Part shown: positions 24,481 through 37,812 of the stretch, one piece after another | Layout: every line of letters begins with the position of its first letter | How positions within the stretch are numbered: position 1 is the first letter of the stretch | NCBI RefSeq assembly: GCF_964204645.1 | Contig: NC_134035.1 | Span: 2,744,001-2,804,000, forward strand | DNA length: 60,000 bases | Source: Tubulanus polymorphus | Lineage: Eukaryota > Nemertea > Palaeonemertea > Tubulaniformes > Tubulanidae | Direction of reading: 5' to 3' | The notes under the pieces: generated by a model | What the model was told of the DNA's origin: nothing | Database searches by the model: none | The model's input: only the letters and a program-made list of their open reading frames with translations | Translations under genes and position numbers: made by a program

Positions 24481-25149
24481 ACGCGTTGGGCTACACCCGC
24501 TAAGACATTTCAATCAATCAATCATTCTAGTTTTTATCATTCTCACGCGCTGTATACTGTTAAGACTTCTTTTAAAAATTCTTGGGAAATGATTTCGATT
24601 CAGATTCAATTTGATTCTGGTGATTCTAACCGCACAGCCGCTAATTCCCCCGGTTCAAGATCAATCAACTTGATTAACATGATCGAGCAGTCACCTCGAC
24701 CTCATTCGCGCGCGGTAATTATACATAACTTCGCGGATTCTAATTCCAGGCGCACGAATCCGGAATCCGGTGGATCAACACACCTATAATGCGGTTACGG
24801 GTGGTTACGCGTTGCATATTGTGGAAAGTAATGACGAAAATTGAGACCCAGAAAAACAACTGGTTATCAAAACGGTATTTTTCTTTTTCTGAATCGTCGT
24901 TTCTAATTGGATTGTCGCACAATTTCGAATAAAGAATACCACTCTGCTCTGAGAAAAGAATCAACCCTTTTTCTTCAATATTCGAATAACAAAAAATCAT
25001 TCTGACACTTTTGAAGAAATTGAAAATGGCTGGTGATTACCAATGAAATCTTTGCCGGCAAAGGCTTTTTATAAAAAATCTAAACTATAAACATGCTTTG
25101 CGACAGTGCGGTGCGTTCATTTTGTTGGCCGGTCGAATCAACGTGCAAT

Positions 25150-25230
25150 GCGCACCTGGGACGCAGGGAAACGCTTGGAAACATGTTTCCGAGGTTTTCG
25201 TGCGTCGTGTGCGTAGGGCGTTTTACGATG
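25150..25230. repeat. second GGAAACATGTTTCC palindrome element
   Basis: GGGAAACGCTTGGAAACATG is followed directly by TTTCCGAGG and TTTTCGTGCGTCGTGTGCG. It shares its core and its CGTGTG flank with the element at 24340-24480. Confidence 0.55.
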
Positions 25231-26179
25231 CGGCGCGATGCGCAAGTGGCATTGTTTTCATCAGCCGATCCGTTCCGAGAACTCGACGCGTGGGGTGAAC
25301 CAACCACCAGAACAAAACAGCACCATTGATCCTTTCCGTAATAGAATATTAGATCGGGATCGACTGCGCCGCTTGTAGCCGAGTAGCGCCGATAAGACTG
25401 AAATAAAGGACAATCCGGAGAAGACGTCTTTATTCGCAATTATGTGCGAATGAAACAGATTAATGATAGATTGTACGCGGTAATAGATTACGTTTTATAA
25501 CAATAGGTCGAATTCTACACATTGCCGGCATTATCTTTCAGATTGATAATATCTATAGTTATTATTCATCGGTCTTAAATCAAATATTATCATCGTTATC
25601 TACGCAATCGGTATCCGTATCTGATGGCGTTCGCCACAAAGGCGCGTAAACATCGCTCATCAAACTTGGATCGATAGAAATTCGGAAAACAAAGGAATTC
25701 GTTTCGATTCGTCGTGGATTCGATGAAATGCCTCGTCGTCCATCAACGTGATGCTAATAGTTCTCTGAAACTCCCTCGCTGTTTGCTGATACTATATATC
25801 CACGGTCCGGCTCGTGACAAAGTGTATGCTAAAAATTCGCCCAGTTCTGACCCCGTGCGCCTTAACCACCTGCGGTAACATCTGAGACTAAGGTTTTGGT
25901 GAAGTTTAGAACGGACGGTGAAGTTTGAAAACTTTGTTGAAAAGTTTCAAATAGCAATTAAACCAAAAATTTCAGTTGAAAATGCTTTATACCCGGATCC
26001 GATTTCACGGAAACTTAAATTCGTATTTTCTATTTCATACTTTCAATGGGTAAAACAATTGAAACTTAATCGTAATATTGACCATGAATCTGGAGCCTGG
26101 CACCAGTTCGATACACAACAGTTCAATATAGTTCGGTGTCATGGTTTTGGTTTTACCGGAATTAAGATGAATTCATCTT

Positions 26180-26325
26180 CAATGTGTTAACTCGTAGGAC
26201 TAGGGTCAGTTGCTAAATTATGCCTTAGTTTTAAGATCTTATAGTTCTACAGCCAATCAAACAACTGAAGACATTCAGACCACTTTGAACATCTTAATTC
26301 ACGACTGTGCAATCGGGCCCTGATG
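26180..26325. repeat. repeat of the 'GTTGCAC / AGACCAGTC' family
   Basis: GGGTCAGTTGCTAAATTATG, CAGCCAATCAAACAACTGAAG, CAGACCACT and ACTGTGCAATCGGGCCC occur in this order. Similar ordered blocks lie at 33120-33240 and 40145-40275. Confidence 0.45.
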
Positions 26326-27399
26326 GTGTTCGTCTGTCAGTCCGTCTGACAAAAACCCAGACATTTTTGTCATTTAAAAAGCGTCGCTTCTTTCAATCGG
26401 AGATTCAGCCAGGATCGATGACGGTGATCGGCAAGCGGTTTCGACTGGTGATTGATCGTGAGCTGATCGACTCAATTATCTCGAATTTTTCCGCGAGTAG
26501 ACAGCTTAGGCGGCTATAGAGAACGACTAACGCGCTACTAAGCCACCCCCGTCGTTAAGAACGGGGCGCGGGACTCGATTCGCTAGCCGTCTATCGAACA
26601 GGCTTGAACTCTATATACGCTAATTCATTTCGAATATCGTCGGAATAATCATGCGTATCGCGGGCATCCATACGAACAGATCTAATCAGCCGGTTACCAA
26701 TCCTCGGTAACTTTCAATATTGCGTCGGAATTGTGTAGTTTAATTACAACCGAATGAACCGCGGTCTGCGCGCGCACTCCGTCTCCTCTTCGGGTGCGTT
26801 CAAGATCTCAATTCATCCAGCCGGTGATAATAGCTTTGATCGGTTCGAGAGAAGAACGAAAACTAACCAGGCGAGGTTTCGAGTACTTTCTGATTTAAAG
26901 TTGAAGAGCAGGGTGTGGCCAAAATCGAATGGTTCCGTTTCTTTCTTGAGAGATTCTCCGATGCTTTGGCGTAAGCGAATGAACGAACCCGCGATTGAAA
27001 CACTAATTCTGCATTTTATAGCATTTGCTATAATGTTTATTTTAGATTCGAATTTGTTTCTGCGATTCGACGAAGCGACTTTCAGCTGTTTTCGCTCGTT
27101 TCATTTCCGGCGTAAAAACACCGGCACGTGACAGTTCGCGGGCGCAGGCGGCCGTCGACGGAAAACAAAAATACATCGAACGTCAACACGCGTCGACAAT
27201 CGTCGAATTGAGTGACAACGAACAAACGAAGAGACGATTGAAAAAATAATACAGAAATTGCTCCACACAAATTCAGATTTCAATGCTAATGGTGGCCCAG
27301 AGAATACGGTGTATTAGTGGAAGGGTGTAGGAACTTATTCCATACGTTAGTGGCGATTCGGTTCTTCTTTACCGACTGTAGACAAAATGACATGGTATT

Positions 27400-27710
27400 C
27401 TGGTCGACTGGATGACTGGCCGGACGACTGGGCGACTGAAACTGGGTGACTGGGCGACTGGGTGACTGAAACTGGGTGATTGGGCGAATGGGTGACTGGA
27501 TGACTGGGCGTCTGGATGACTGGGTGACTGGGTGACTGGATGACTGGGCGTCTGGATGACTGGGTGACTGGATGACTGGTCGACTGGGCGACTGGGCGAC
27601 TGGACGACTGGGCGACTGGGCAACTGGATGACTGGATGACTGGGCGACTGGATGACTGGGCGTCTGGATGACTGGCCGACTGGGTGACTGGATGACTGGA
27701 CGAATGGGCA
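27400..27710. repeat. minisatellite, 10-bp unit GACTGG(G/A)(T/C)GA-like
   Basis: About 30 tandem units of ten bases, reading GACTGGGCGA, GACTGGATGA or GACTGGGTGA with scattered point changes and a few GAAACTGGGT insertions. Because ten is not a multiple of three and the unit lacks stops on the minus strand, all three minus frames stay open through the array and read as the same Ser/Pro/Gln-rich ten-residue repeat. They are by-products, not proteins. Confidence 0.95.
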
Positions 27711-29236
27711 AAGGATGCAGTACGAATATCCAAAGTCTTCATTAGAGTTGAAGGCTCGGAGAATGGGTTCAGAAATTGCTTCAAAAATCAGCATTTCCCA
27801 GCTCACTGCGCGACAGTGTTACCCGTTGTCCTTGACGTCGCGATGCATATTAGAGAATCATTTTCCACTCCGGGGACGTAAAATGAATAATGGATAACAA
27901 AAAAAAGAATACATGATTTTCGCTGAAAGGTTATCTCATCCACGTCTCCACTTCAATCGTAATAATACTGATTGTGGTGCTTGTAAACATTTTTGTGGCG
28001 GCCAACGCGAAATCTTTGAAGAGAAGCGAAAGACAGAGTAGTGAACTTTTTTTCGTATGTTGACCGGCACCGTATGTTGGATTCCGCAGACTACTACCTA
28101 CATAAAAACGATTTTCGTTTTGAAGCAAAAATTACTGATACCTCATCGTTCTAATCTTTAAAAGTTTTTTAATGAAATGGGAGCCTGAATTCAGTTCCAT
28201 TGTTCGGTGTTAAGAGAGTAACAATTGAAGACCGATATTAGAGGCGTTTAGACCACTCTGGACTTCTTCGTAATACGTAATTAAGAATATTTTTTTCTAT
28301 TATAGACTGCCAGTCAGTCTGGTCATCTTAAGCCCTGTACCAGGTATGTAACACCAAAACTGACTGAGCCAGGCCACCGAAGTCCAGTCAAGCCAAATTG
28401 AAATGGATATATAGCAGTTTGGCTCACTGAATTGAGTCTTCGTATTGTGTGTTTTTTTATTACGCCGTATAGTTTTTACACCGCGATTCAGGGGAGGGGA
28501 TTGAAACGTACCGAAACCGAATAGCGAAAGCGTGTAAAAATCATAACTACTCTCATTAATGAAAATGAATATCGGGATGAAAGATATCGGCATCGTTTAA
28601 AAAAACCACTGCGCATAGATAGTATTATATTGCGAAATATCAGATCGTTACGTCGCGTTGATTGATCGTTAGGGGTATCCTAGTGTGAAATATCAGCCAT
28701 TAATCATCGTCCAAGTATCAAACTGGACACTGGTCATTCACGGACACCGATCAAATGGTCAACTGTTCTGGTAAGATGATAAAGTGCGCGTATAGATTTG
28801 AAGTTCGTAGAATCTTCGATAGATTTTCCGTCCGTAAGTTCGTAAGTTTAAGACTAATCGATTTAGTATAACGATCGCCAAGCATATTCAAATCTCGCTG
28901 TAACAGATACTATACGTAAACGCATAAGATGAATGTCATTTCGATTTCGTGATATAATTGTGATTGAATCATTACTTATATCAATTCCTTTGATTGTCTT
29001 CTGTGCTATGTGCGCACCGTCGCATTGAATCAGAGGGCTATCCACAAACTCTGATCAATAAAGAGTTTACGGCCGGTCTAGCAGTTGCCACAACGGACGA
29101 TACTTATCGCATATTATAGTCGACCGTTTGCTAACAAAATGAAACCAATTTTCAGTTAGCACGAAACCATAGTTAAAAAATAGTGAAACACGTGATTGAC
29201 CATGAGATCGGGTAGAGGTCTTGCAGTGTTTTTTCA
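27711..29236. other. spacer with no supported gene
   Basis: Unrecognised AT-rich DNA. A weak relative of the GTTGCAC/AGACCACT repeat family may lie near 28190-28345. Confidence 0.3.
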
Positions 29237-29550
29237 CTGTGACCGACGCCGTATTGGTAGGAAAACACAACTTATTGATATACGTCACAGACCCTCGAAG
29301 TTTGTCAATCGCCTGATCATCATCTCTTGTTATGACGTATGGAAAGTCCCCAAACTATGACGTCACGCGCTGCAATACATCTATAGAAGCTTTGTCGACG
29401 TGACCGCCGCCTTATTGGCTGGCAAACACAATTAGTGATTTACATGACAGTCGCTCAAAGTTTGCGAATCCCCTGATTCAATCTCTTGTTGTCACATATG
29501 TATGGCGGGTCTCAAACACTGGCGGGCAAACAAACAATGACGTCACACGC
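29237..29550 (+). repeat. tandem duplication of about 150 bp with TGACGTCA in each copy
   Basis: Copy 1 (about 29237-29375) and copy 2 (about 29397-29550) share GACCG(A/C)CGCC(G/T)TATTGG, AAACACAA, AAGTTTG(T/C)(C/G)AATC, CTGAT, ATCTCTTGTT, GTATGG and TGACGTCAC. TGACGTCA sits at 29358-29365 and 29538-29545. The copies have diverged by many substitutions and small indels. Confidence 0.75.
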
Positions 29551-30649
29551 AAAACCTCTTTCGGGGCCCTCAACGCATTGAAACTAGGTCCGAACGATGC
29601 ATGCTCAGTTGGGTAGTTCGCTATTTTCGGACAATAGTTCCGGCTAACTTCGTTCGCAAAAAGTCGACTAAAAGTCCGATAACCGAAGTTCGTCGGCCGT
29701 TATTTAGTGGCGTTTACTAAAACAAAAATGGCGGAAAGGACTGCGTATTGTTCGTCGAATAACCGGTTCATTTGGTACCAGCGATGCACTGACTGACGCT
29801 AAGTCTCGCCACCCGCCACTATATAGTCCGATCAATCCGTCAATAATTACTGCACTAATAAACACCCACCGGCTTCTGATTAAGATTATTGCCGTTTTGG
29901 GGCATATCGATAGTTAGTTCTATATAAGCGTGCCGGTTCGAGTAAGAACACCGAAAATGTTCGCTTTAGACTTCGTGTTGAATACACACACGATATTGGG
30001 ACCGAGTAAAACGGTTTAACTGAAATTGATGCGACGGTAACTAAAACAACAAAATCCACCTATATTTGCTTCGTCGTATCTGAATGAAAATTCATGAAAG
30101 CGAACTGTTCACAAATCAAGAGAGATGTATATAACACATTTATAAAATCGTATGCTTCGACATTGTTTTCGATAATTCAGAAAGGTTTTTTAGACTCGCG
30201 TCGAAATATTTCTAACTCGTTGACTGGTATAGTAGTATAGATGGATAGAACTCAAGGAAGAGTTCACAAGCGAGAAGAGGGAGAGAGAGAGGAGAGAGGC
30301 GGAGGGCTCCGTCGCGAGTCAATTTACAGACATGGCTCGCAAAGACGCTCAAGTGCTGTGTACAAGTGTCCGATTGACGACTTAATTACGACGACGCAGT
30401 TATACATCCGGAAAGCTACTTACCCTCTCTTTCTCTCTCGACTACTCGTCGACTTCACTCGGTAAACACGCTGGCTAAGAACAAACCATCTGTTCCGTCG
30501 TGTCGTAGCGACTAGTCTGATGTATGTCGCTGAATTAGAGTGATCGCCATCAGCACTCGTCAAATATTTCGTTTTAGATGGCTTATTCGTTTTAAGCCAT
30601 GATCACCGAGACGATTCTGGCCGGGTCAAACTGATCGGGACTGAACCCT

Positions 30650-30925
30650 GTGCTTAATAAGAGAGCGCGTTCACGCGTAAATCAGTCTCTTGTTACTACT
30701 AGAATGCTATCAAAATGATAAGACACTTGCAGATCCGGCTAGCATCCACAGACAATGATTTGACCCGTGCTAAGCTTTGGCATAGACCTGGTCCAACGTT
30801 TTTGGTGGGGTCGAATTTGGCCCGTGTCGAACAGGCACGGTACCATTTGGCACCGGCGTGAGCGGTTAGTTCGGTCCTAATCCAAATTTGGCCCCGGTCA
30901 AAAACGCTCGCGCGACCGCGGCTTC
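30650..30925 (+). repeat. long copy of the GGTCCAACGTT repeat family
   Basis: GAGAGCGCGTT, GTAAATCAG, TTACTACTAGAAT, CTGGTCCAACGTTTTTGG, GAACAGGCACGG, CATTTGGCA, GCGGTTAGT, GGTCAAAAACGCTCGCGC. The same ordered blocks occur at 48520-48720, with a roughly 80-bp insertion here between the TTACTA and CTGGTCC parts. Confidence 0.65.
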
Positions 30926-33119
30926 AGATTCCAGGGTTTACCGTGTATGATAATCTCGGAGCATTGAACAATCACTCCAAGAATAAACGCCGGTTTTTGC
31001 TGGCGTTCCATCGTTAACTGTTCGTGAGACAATTAAATCGTCGATTGCTGCCGGCAAAAGCGCGGGTTAGTCGCAGACGAGCGGTTGGTAATAAACTTAT
31101 ACGAATCGTTAAAACGAGCGTAAAAATTTTGATTTTTCGTTTTAATTGTGCCTCGGTCGAGGCTCACGATAAACGACGTAGGTTTCACCGTGTAAGTTAT
31201 AATTACATACACGCGCGTTCGGAATAGGAGTTGACCGCGGCTTACCCGTCGCTTCATCAATTAAACGATTAGCTAATTACTCGGAAACTAATTAACCGCC
31301 TCGTGCCCTACGCGCGATCATCGAATGATATAGACTTTGAAAGTGAAATAGAAAAGTAAGGAAGACAATAGTCGGATAAAACTTGTGAACTTTGATGATG
31401 ATGATGAATTTAACCGCAATTAAGTGCGAAGATCCGATTTTGGGCACCCCCACACACTTCGTCAAACAGGACACAATATTTTCGACAAATACCCGAGCGG
31501 GCATTTTCTGTCGAATTGCAAAAATTCTAGCGAAGGGCATTTTTCCTTAAATAAAAAAAAAACGGGGCATCACTGCTCGAATGCACTTCTCATTATTTGC
31601 CTTTGGAAGATTCGGAAAGACCCTGGCAGTATCTTGCCCATGGTTAAAAAAAGATCTAATCCTATTAAATGAAAATTGTGAAAGGGGAGGTGATATTGTT
31701 TGAAAATGTTTCATTTTTTAAACTTTGGGTTAAGGTCTTTTATACTACATAAAAACCCGAAGCCAAAATTGTAAAAAGAAACGTTTTCAGCGTTCTATGT
31801 TTTTTTTTTCATACACAATATGGTAACCCAAAATATATTATTTCGATGCGGCATTATCGGGAGGAGTGCGAAACATTTTCACATTTTCTTCGTCGAAGAA
31901 TCTATCTCTAAAACGCCGCCACCGCCGTCGTTAATAGTCGGTGAATGATAGCGAATTAAACGCTTTTGCGCTAGCGCCGAGGATGCTGACACGCCACCGG
32001 CAAACCGGATGGTATTAATTTAAAATGTGTCTTACTAACGATTCAATAACCGCGACGTATCATCATCCGCCGCAGTCGCTTTCAACCATAATCTTAGCTA
32101 TAAAATAATGATGACGCGCCACACGAGAGCAGACGGCTTTCTATCACGTACAACGAGCAACGTTTAATTGTCTGATAAATACCTCGCTCGTGCTGTCTAT
32201 GAATTCTTTAACGTTTCTCCGAAGTCTATTTGATTTGAAGTCGCCAGATTCGGAAGAACGCGCCTGTGACCCGGTCAATGTGCGGCAAGGTAATACGACC
32301 CCGCTCATCGACGAAGGTCCGCCCAGATGCTAGGATTTTCGAAAATATTGTTTTCCCAAACCGTGTTTCTCGTAAACGTACACAAGACTTGTGGTGCGCG
32401 ACGTTCTATAAACGGTTAAGACATAATATCAAGAACTTCTCTGTGCGCTAAGGTATAATTCGCACTCACCATGGTAACAATTTCCTCCAAAACCTACTTA
32501 GTTTAACGATGACTTCAATGACTTTTGCGAATTTCAAATTCGATGATAATATCTCTCCGAGAAGTTCAGCTAAGTGAAATATATTTAGGCTGGAGCTGAT
32601 TAGGCGCGCGGTTCCGCTATATTCGCGCTTTTCTATTGGGAAGAAACCGACAATCGCAAATGAACATGCGCCATCGTAGCTAGAGGCTAGGCGTATTCCA
32701 CGAGGGAGTCGTTAAATTCAGCGTTTCAGTTTGTCGTTCCGTGTCGAGATGCAGTTAACCAGGCCGCAGATTGCATTCCAATTTGGCCTCGCTTTATAGT
32801 TATTACATTATAATTGACTGGAATGTATTCGTCTACAGATTGGGGTGGTTTCAATTTGAACTGTCCTATCTCGTCTTCGAAATCGGGTATAGAGCTAAAA
32901 TAGCCTCGGGACATGAACTTCAAGTAGTAATGAAGAATATGACTGCGTTCAGTGTTGTCCGCGGCGATTGGTCTGCGAGTGTTAACCGTGAAATTGAAAT
33001 CAATCATCTGAATACTTTATGTTATATTCTTCATCAGATTTCATCTCAAAATATCACGACGCGCTCCTTGGCAGAATCCACAGTCTCCCGGTACGATAAT
33101 GAGGGCACATGTATGGTTC

Positions 33120-33240
33120 ACAACCTGGGGCCGGTTGCACAGATATGGCTCAGATTCAAGAGCGGTCTGAGAGCATCTATAAGTCAATCTAACAACTTAA
33201 GACCAGTCTAAAGATTTAAGACCACGTTTTGAACTGCTGG
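33120..33240. repeat. repeat of the 'GTTGCAC / AGACCAGTC' family
   Basis: GGGGCCGGTTGCACAGATATG, CAATCTAACAACTTAAGACC, AGTCTAAAGATTTAAGACC. Related to 26180-26325 and 40145-40275. Confidence 0.5.
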
Positions 33241-35003
33241 TAAACGTTAAAGTTTCTAGAAGATTCTGGACTTAAATTTCCGGAAAAAATTCCGCAATTC
33301 TATATGAAGTGTCAATATTGTGGACATGTCTGAATCTCTAAGCGATCAAACTGAAAGTTGACTCCCAAAAACGTGTGCAGGCATTTCAGCCCCTAGGGTC
33401 CGTTGATAGGCATATTATTGAGTGAGGTGTGATATTGTGAAGATACTTTTCGATGCAGACTTGTCGCCTATATTAACGACACGACTCATGCGGAAACTCG
33501 GAATCAGTCACGGATTACGATCACAAGTCACGGAATTCCATCTTCTATATGCTTTAGCCGTCGACAGCGATGGGTGATATTTATAACCAACGCGGTTTTT
33601 TTCTCGGGCCACAGACGACACGGTGTTCGCCGCACAGCCCGCGCACCGACCGTCCAATTAGCAACAAACACGCATTAGTTACACACCCCTGCCTCAAATA
33701 TATCTACATCGACACCTATCAAATATTCAAACCACGAAATAAACCGTAACCACCGCGGAGAGCCGACCCCAAACACGGCCGATATACTCCGAACAGGTTA
33801 TACTCTCCAGTTGCGTGACAGCGGATAAATAAGTGAAAGTTGATTCCGGTCACGGCCTCGAAAGCATCGATATACATGTAAAAATTGAAACTCTAATCAG
33901 CTTGGTGAAAGCTTCAACAATAGTTGAAAACTAACTTGAAGGTTCATTGACGCCTTGACGCATTCATATTGCTTAATATTGTCGACAAATTATATCGTAT
34001 TAAGGATCAATAAAGTAATTTTGGATTTCAATATACCGAAAAGTTGAATTGAATTGACCGGCAACCAGTCTAGCTCCGATATATTGATGACGTAGTGCAC
34101 ATCATCTCAAAAATAGTTATCAAAATTTTAAGATGGAAAAAGAGGTATAAGCTATATAAGAGACGATGCAAATAACAGTTGGGCCTAAATGGAGATGAGC
34201 TTATGTGAAGATTAATATCCGATGACATAAACGAGTTTGTATAGAAAATTCCATCTGAACCTTTCACGAATTTAATCTAAAACATTATGATAACTATCGC
34301 TATATTATTGTTTTCTCGGCTCAGAATGAGCACAATTCTACGAACTACGATTCACGAGCTATAGCATCATTCGAATTCGTCGAACGGTGTATCCATTTCT
34401 TTCTCAAGGACTTTTAATGATTAAACTATTTCGCCTTATCGATTCGATGAGAATTTTGCTGACAGCCTTTTTAAGCCACTCAGCCGCATCTATCCCTCGT
34501 CGCGCTTTGTATAGAATATATATGATCGCGTACAGCTACTTCTCGTTTAAGTAAATGGTATGATATAGAAATCAGTGCCGGGGGTATCTGAAAAAATATT
34601 CGATTTCATCAATCCATTTTTAGATCAAGTCAAAGGGTCGTAGGCAGCGTAATCGACGAATTTTAGATTTTCCCTGGTTAGTACAGGCTACGTCAATATT
34701 GAAGTTTTCGCGCACAACCGATGCATTATCAATGTCTGATACCGTAGCCTGAAGACAATCAGTCGTAATGGGTATACATGAAGCGATATTTTCATCATTC
34801 GAGCCGGCAATATAGTACCTACCGAATCTATCACGATCTACTGATGTGCACCGATAGATCCGAACATAATTCAATAATCGCGCGAATAATCTACGTGGTC
34901 TTAAAAACGAGGAAATGTTGGCTCGAGTGGAACATATAAGCTAGAAACAAAAAGAGGAAGGCTCCGACCCTACTGCGGTAATCGAGAAGATTGCGCATGT
35001 GTT

Positions 35004-35130
35004 TAGACTGGTTGCCGGTCTTCATATGACTGGTTTTCGGCCCTATCCTGATAGACTGGTTGCCGGTTTCTACCTTCCGTTAGACTGCGGCTGCAGGTTG
35101 GCGCAGAATTAGACGGGCAACCGGTCTTAG
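35004..35130. repeat. cluster of AGACTGGTTGCCGGT motifs
   Basis: TTAGACTGGTTGCCGGTCTTC at 35006, a degenerate middle unit, GATAGACTGGTTGCCGGTTTC at 35051, then the partly inverted GGGCAACCGGTCTTAG near 35115. The same core also appears at 34055-34075 and 43117-43130. Confidence 0.55.
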
Positions 35131-37167
35131 TTGGGTAGGCAATGAACCGCCAGATGTCACTAGTGGATAATCCATTTTGGCACTTCGATTTTTCCTACAT
35201 TCTGATGAATTTTCTCGGATGGAGAAATTTATAATCAATAAAAACTACACCAAACATAGAGAAGAAAAATCCATTTTGTATCTATATGATGTTTCATGTG
35301 ACGATATTTTGATTCGATGGCCTAAATTACAAGTCAAAGTCGATAAAAAAACTGACGTTATTTGGCTATAGATAAATATAGAAAATCTAGATAGAAAATC
35401 ATTGAAACTTGACTGAATTTTGTCACTTGAGTTGTCCGATAGGTATCTGCACAATCTAGCGGGATAGCTGGTGGCACGGGATATTCGTCATAAAAGTTCT
35501 CGAGTCGGGGATATAGCGGCGCGGTACAAGAAATAAACAAACATTTCCAACTCATAACACGAGTTTGTGACGCAGTTGCGGTAGATCTGTGACGACAACA
35601 ACGCGCCGAATTAATTCGCCGTAAACCTTTCATCTCTCGTCAACTGGTTATTTTCGGTAACAAAATAGCCTGATATTGCAGATCAAACGAACAGTAACCG
35701 AAACGACGTTATGTAACGAGCCACCACCTATGGCAAGTGTTGATTTTGTATCTTATATTTGCCCCGAAGCTCGGCGACGAGTCTGTGAGATTATCTTACA
35801 AATTATCGTCGCTTCGCCCCAAATACAAACGATGCGAATTGACAAATATGATACTGATTTCTGGAATTCTAGAACGTGGCGTCGAAATGATCGACATATT
35901 TTTAAGACAGGAACGCTTTATTTAGACTTTTGTTATACATAATATTAACAGAAATCGCTCCGAGGCCTCAATGTCAAATGATCGAAAAAATGTCCAACTG
36001 TTTCCAAGGGAGGACCACGCCAGACCGCCGTTCAGTTCCAACTTTAACAACTTCAAGTGAAGTCGGTTTTCTCCAAGTTCCAATCAAGTTAAAAACGGAG
36101 CCACCCGCTTATCGCTCACGCTAAGGGCACGCACCTCCCCAGTCTTTCTTTACGTGTTGATATATTTTGTTCCAGTAGGCTGCTTCTCGCGCAAATGATC
36201 TCGTTTATCAATCACCTGTTTTCTAGCACGATTTGTTTGTATACGTTTGTGAATAATTGATCAACTCATTAAATGATGTTCAGATGTTGTAATGATGGCT
36301 ATTTACGCCACGAGGTATCGCAATAGATACGTGTTTATTCTCGGAGCGGCTGCTCGAGCGAATTTCGTCGATATTTCTCCGCTCGCTAATCAGACCGTCT
36401 TCTTTTGCATCCTCTACTGGCTCATAGAATTAAGAATTTGATCTTCAACGTAATTATAGACCGAGTATAGCATAAGAAAAAAGCCATATTCAAAATGTTT
36501 CGAGTTTTAAGTATATTTCTTGGTATCGAAAAGGGAATCAGGTAAAGTCTTCAAAGAAAACTTCTAACTGGATTCTGGACGAATATAAAATGAAACGATT
36601 TCAGTGTAACCTGCCTCCGGGACAGTCCAACGCGCCAGTCCGCTGTCGTACATCGCGGTCAACGACGGTTATAATTTTCCAATAAAGCCGTCATCATTCA
36701 CCCGTCAAACGCGACCGACGGTTGGCCGAACAATGAACCGCGGTTTGACACGGTATTTTTCATCGTTCGTCAATCTCGCCGATGTAATTACTGTATGTAA
36801 TACCGAGGTTCGAATTACGATCGCGACTTCCAGATATTCGGCATCTAATCACCCGACGCTACAGAGAAAAGTTCACGACGACAGCGCTACGCCAACGAAT
36901 CTGTTTATTTAGCGCGCGACAGTGACACGATTCTCGCAACATTTCTCTTATTAGATAGGCTATTTTGTCCCCCATCGGACGTGGAGACAAGTGACTATCT
37001 ATCATGTAAAAACCCATAATTACAAATTAAAAATAGAAGTAAAAGTAAGACAGTCCTGACTCAAACTTTATCAGCCATTTTCAACACGAAGACACTAGTA
37101 ACGTTTGGACTGAATTCTACGAGCCATTTTCAAAACTAAGAGAATGACTTATATGACGAGGTGTCTT

Positions 37168-37812
37168 TCAAGTCAGATGTTGAGCGCCGACAATATCCCG
37201 ACAATCAGCGCCGAAAGATAATCTTTCTACACCTATAGTTAAGCTGGAAAACCCGTCAATATCCTCATTGATGAATAAAAGACTTTCTCGCGACTCGATC
37301 CCTTCAAATGAACTTGTCTTCGACCTCGCTCCGGGGTTACGCCTTGCGGGTAAGACTAAAATACGGTGCGGGCTGATTGGCGTTAATTCGACCGCGCGGG
37401 AATCCGACGACAACCGGTCATCAATGGAGATTATGTAGCTGATTATCAAAAATCGCTGTCTTAATTTGCATCTTCTCGGGTCACCGCGAACCCTGCGGAT
37501 ACATGTTATTTTAGCTCTTCGATGACTCGTTGAACTTGAGCTCGACGCGTACATAGCGATAGCGAGTGCGGGGGCGTGTGGAGATAATGAAAGTGTAATA
37601 AGTAAATTACACGAATTCAAACGTATACGATGTAGTAAAAGATCGCCAATTAGTCGTTGAAAGTTTGAAAAAAACGCGAAGCAAATTCGGTAACGTATTA
37701 ATACTGATTGTAGCGGTTTTACACGTAAAGGGCTGATGGGTGTTTGCTCATTTCGTCGCGGTAAAGTCTGTGTCGAATTAATTGCAGGAAACCTCGTTAA
37801 TTCACAGAGCAC
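37168..37812 (-). other. long open frame of unknown status (214 codons)
   Basis: Longest unexplained open frame in the window. The translation is Arg/Ser/Leu-rich with no recognisable domain, no clear signal peptide and no repeat that explains its openness. An adjoining minus-strand frame of 139 codons (37797-38216) overlaps its start. It may be a chance frame in locally stop-poor DNA. Confidence 0.12.

Larger units (their letters stand above)
17215..27399. other. 10-kb spacer with repeat fragments, no supported gene
   Basis: Open frames here are short and resemble nothing known. Recognisable contents are the repeat copies near 17620-17905, 18780-19010, 19905-20140, 24340-24480, 25150-25230 and 26180-26325, and a short AG-rich run near 21538-21560. 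Confidence 0.4.

Noticed and set aside
24403-24789. 128-codon plus-strand frame
   Set aside because: Starts inside a palindromic repeat and has no recognisable domain or splice context.
26754-27131. 125-codon plus-strand frame
   Set aside because: Arg/Ser-rich translation with no domain or splice support; no sign that it is real.
32771-33211. 146-codon plus-strand frame and its minus-strand partner at 32726-33007
   Set aside because: The end runs into a dispersed repeat (33120-33240), and neither strand shows a domain.
34620-34874. 84-codon minus-strand frame with four scattered cysteines
   Set aside because: Looks mildly protein-like but has no matching exon, domain or splice sites good enough to support it.
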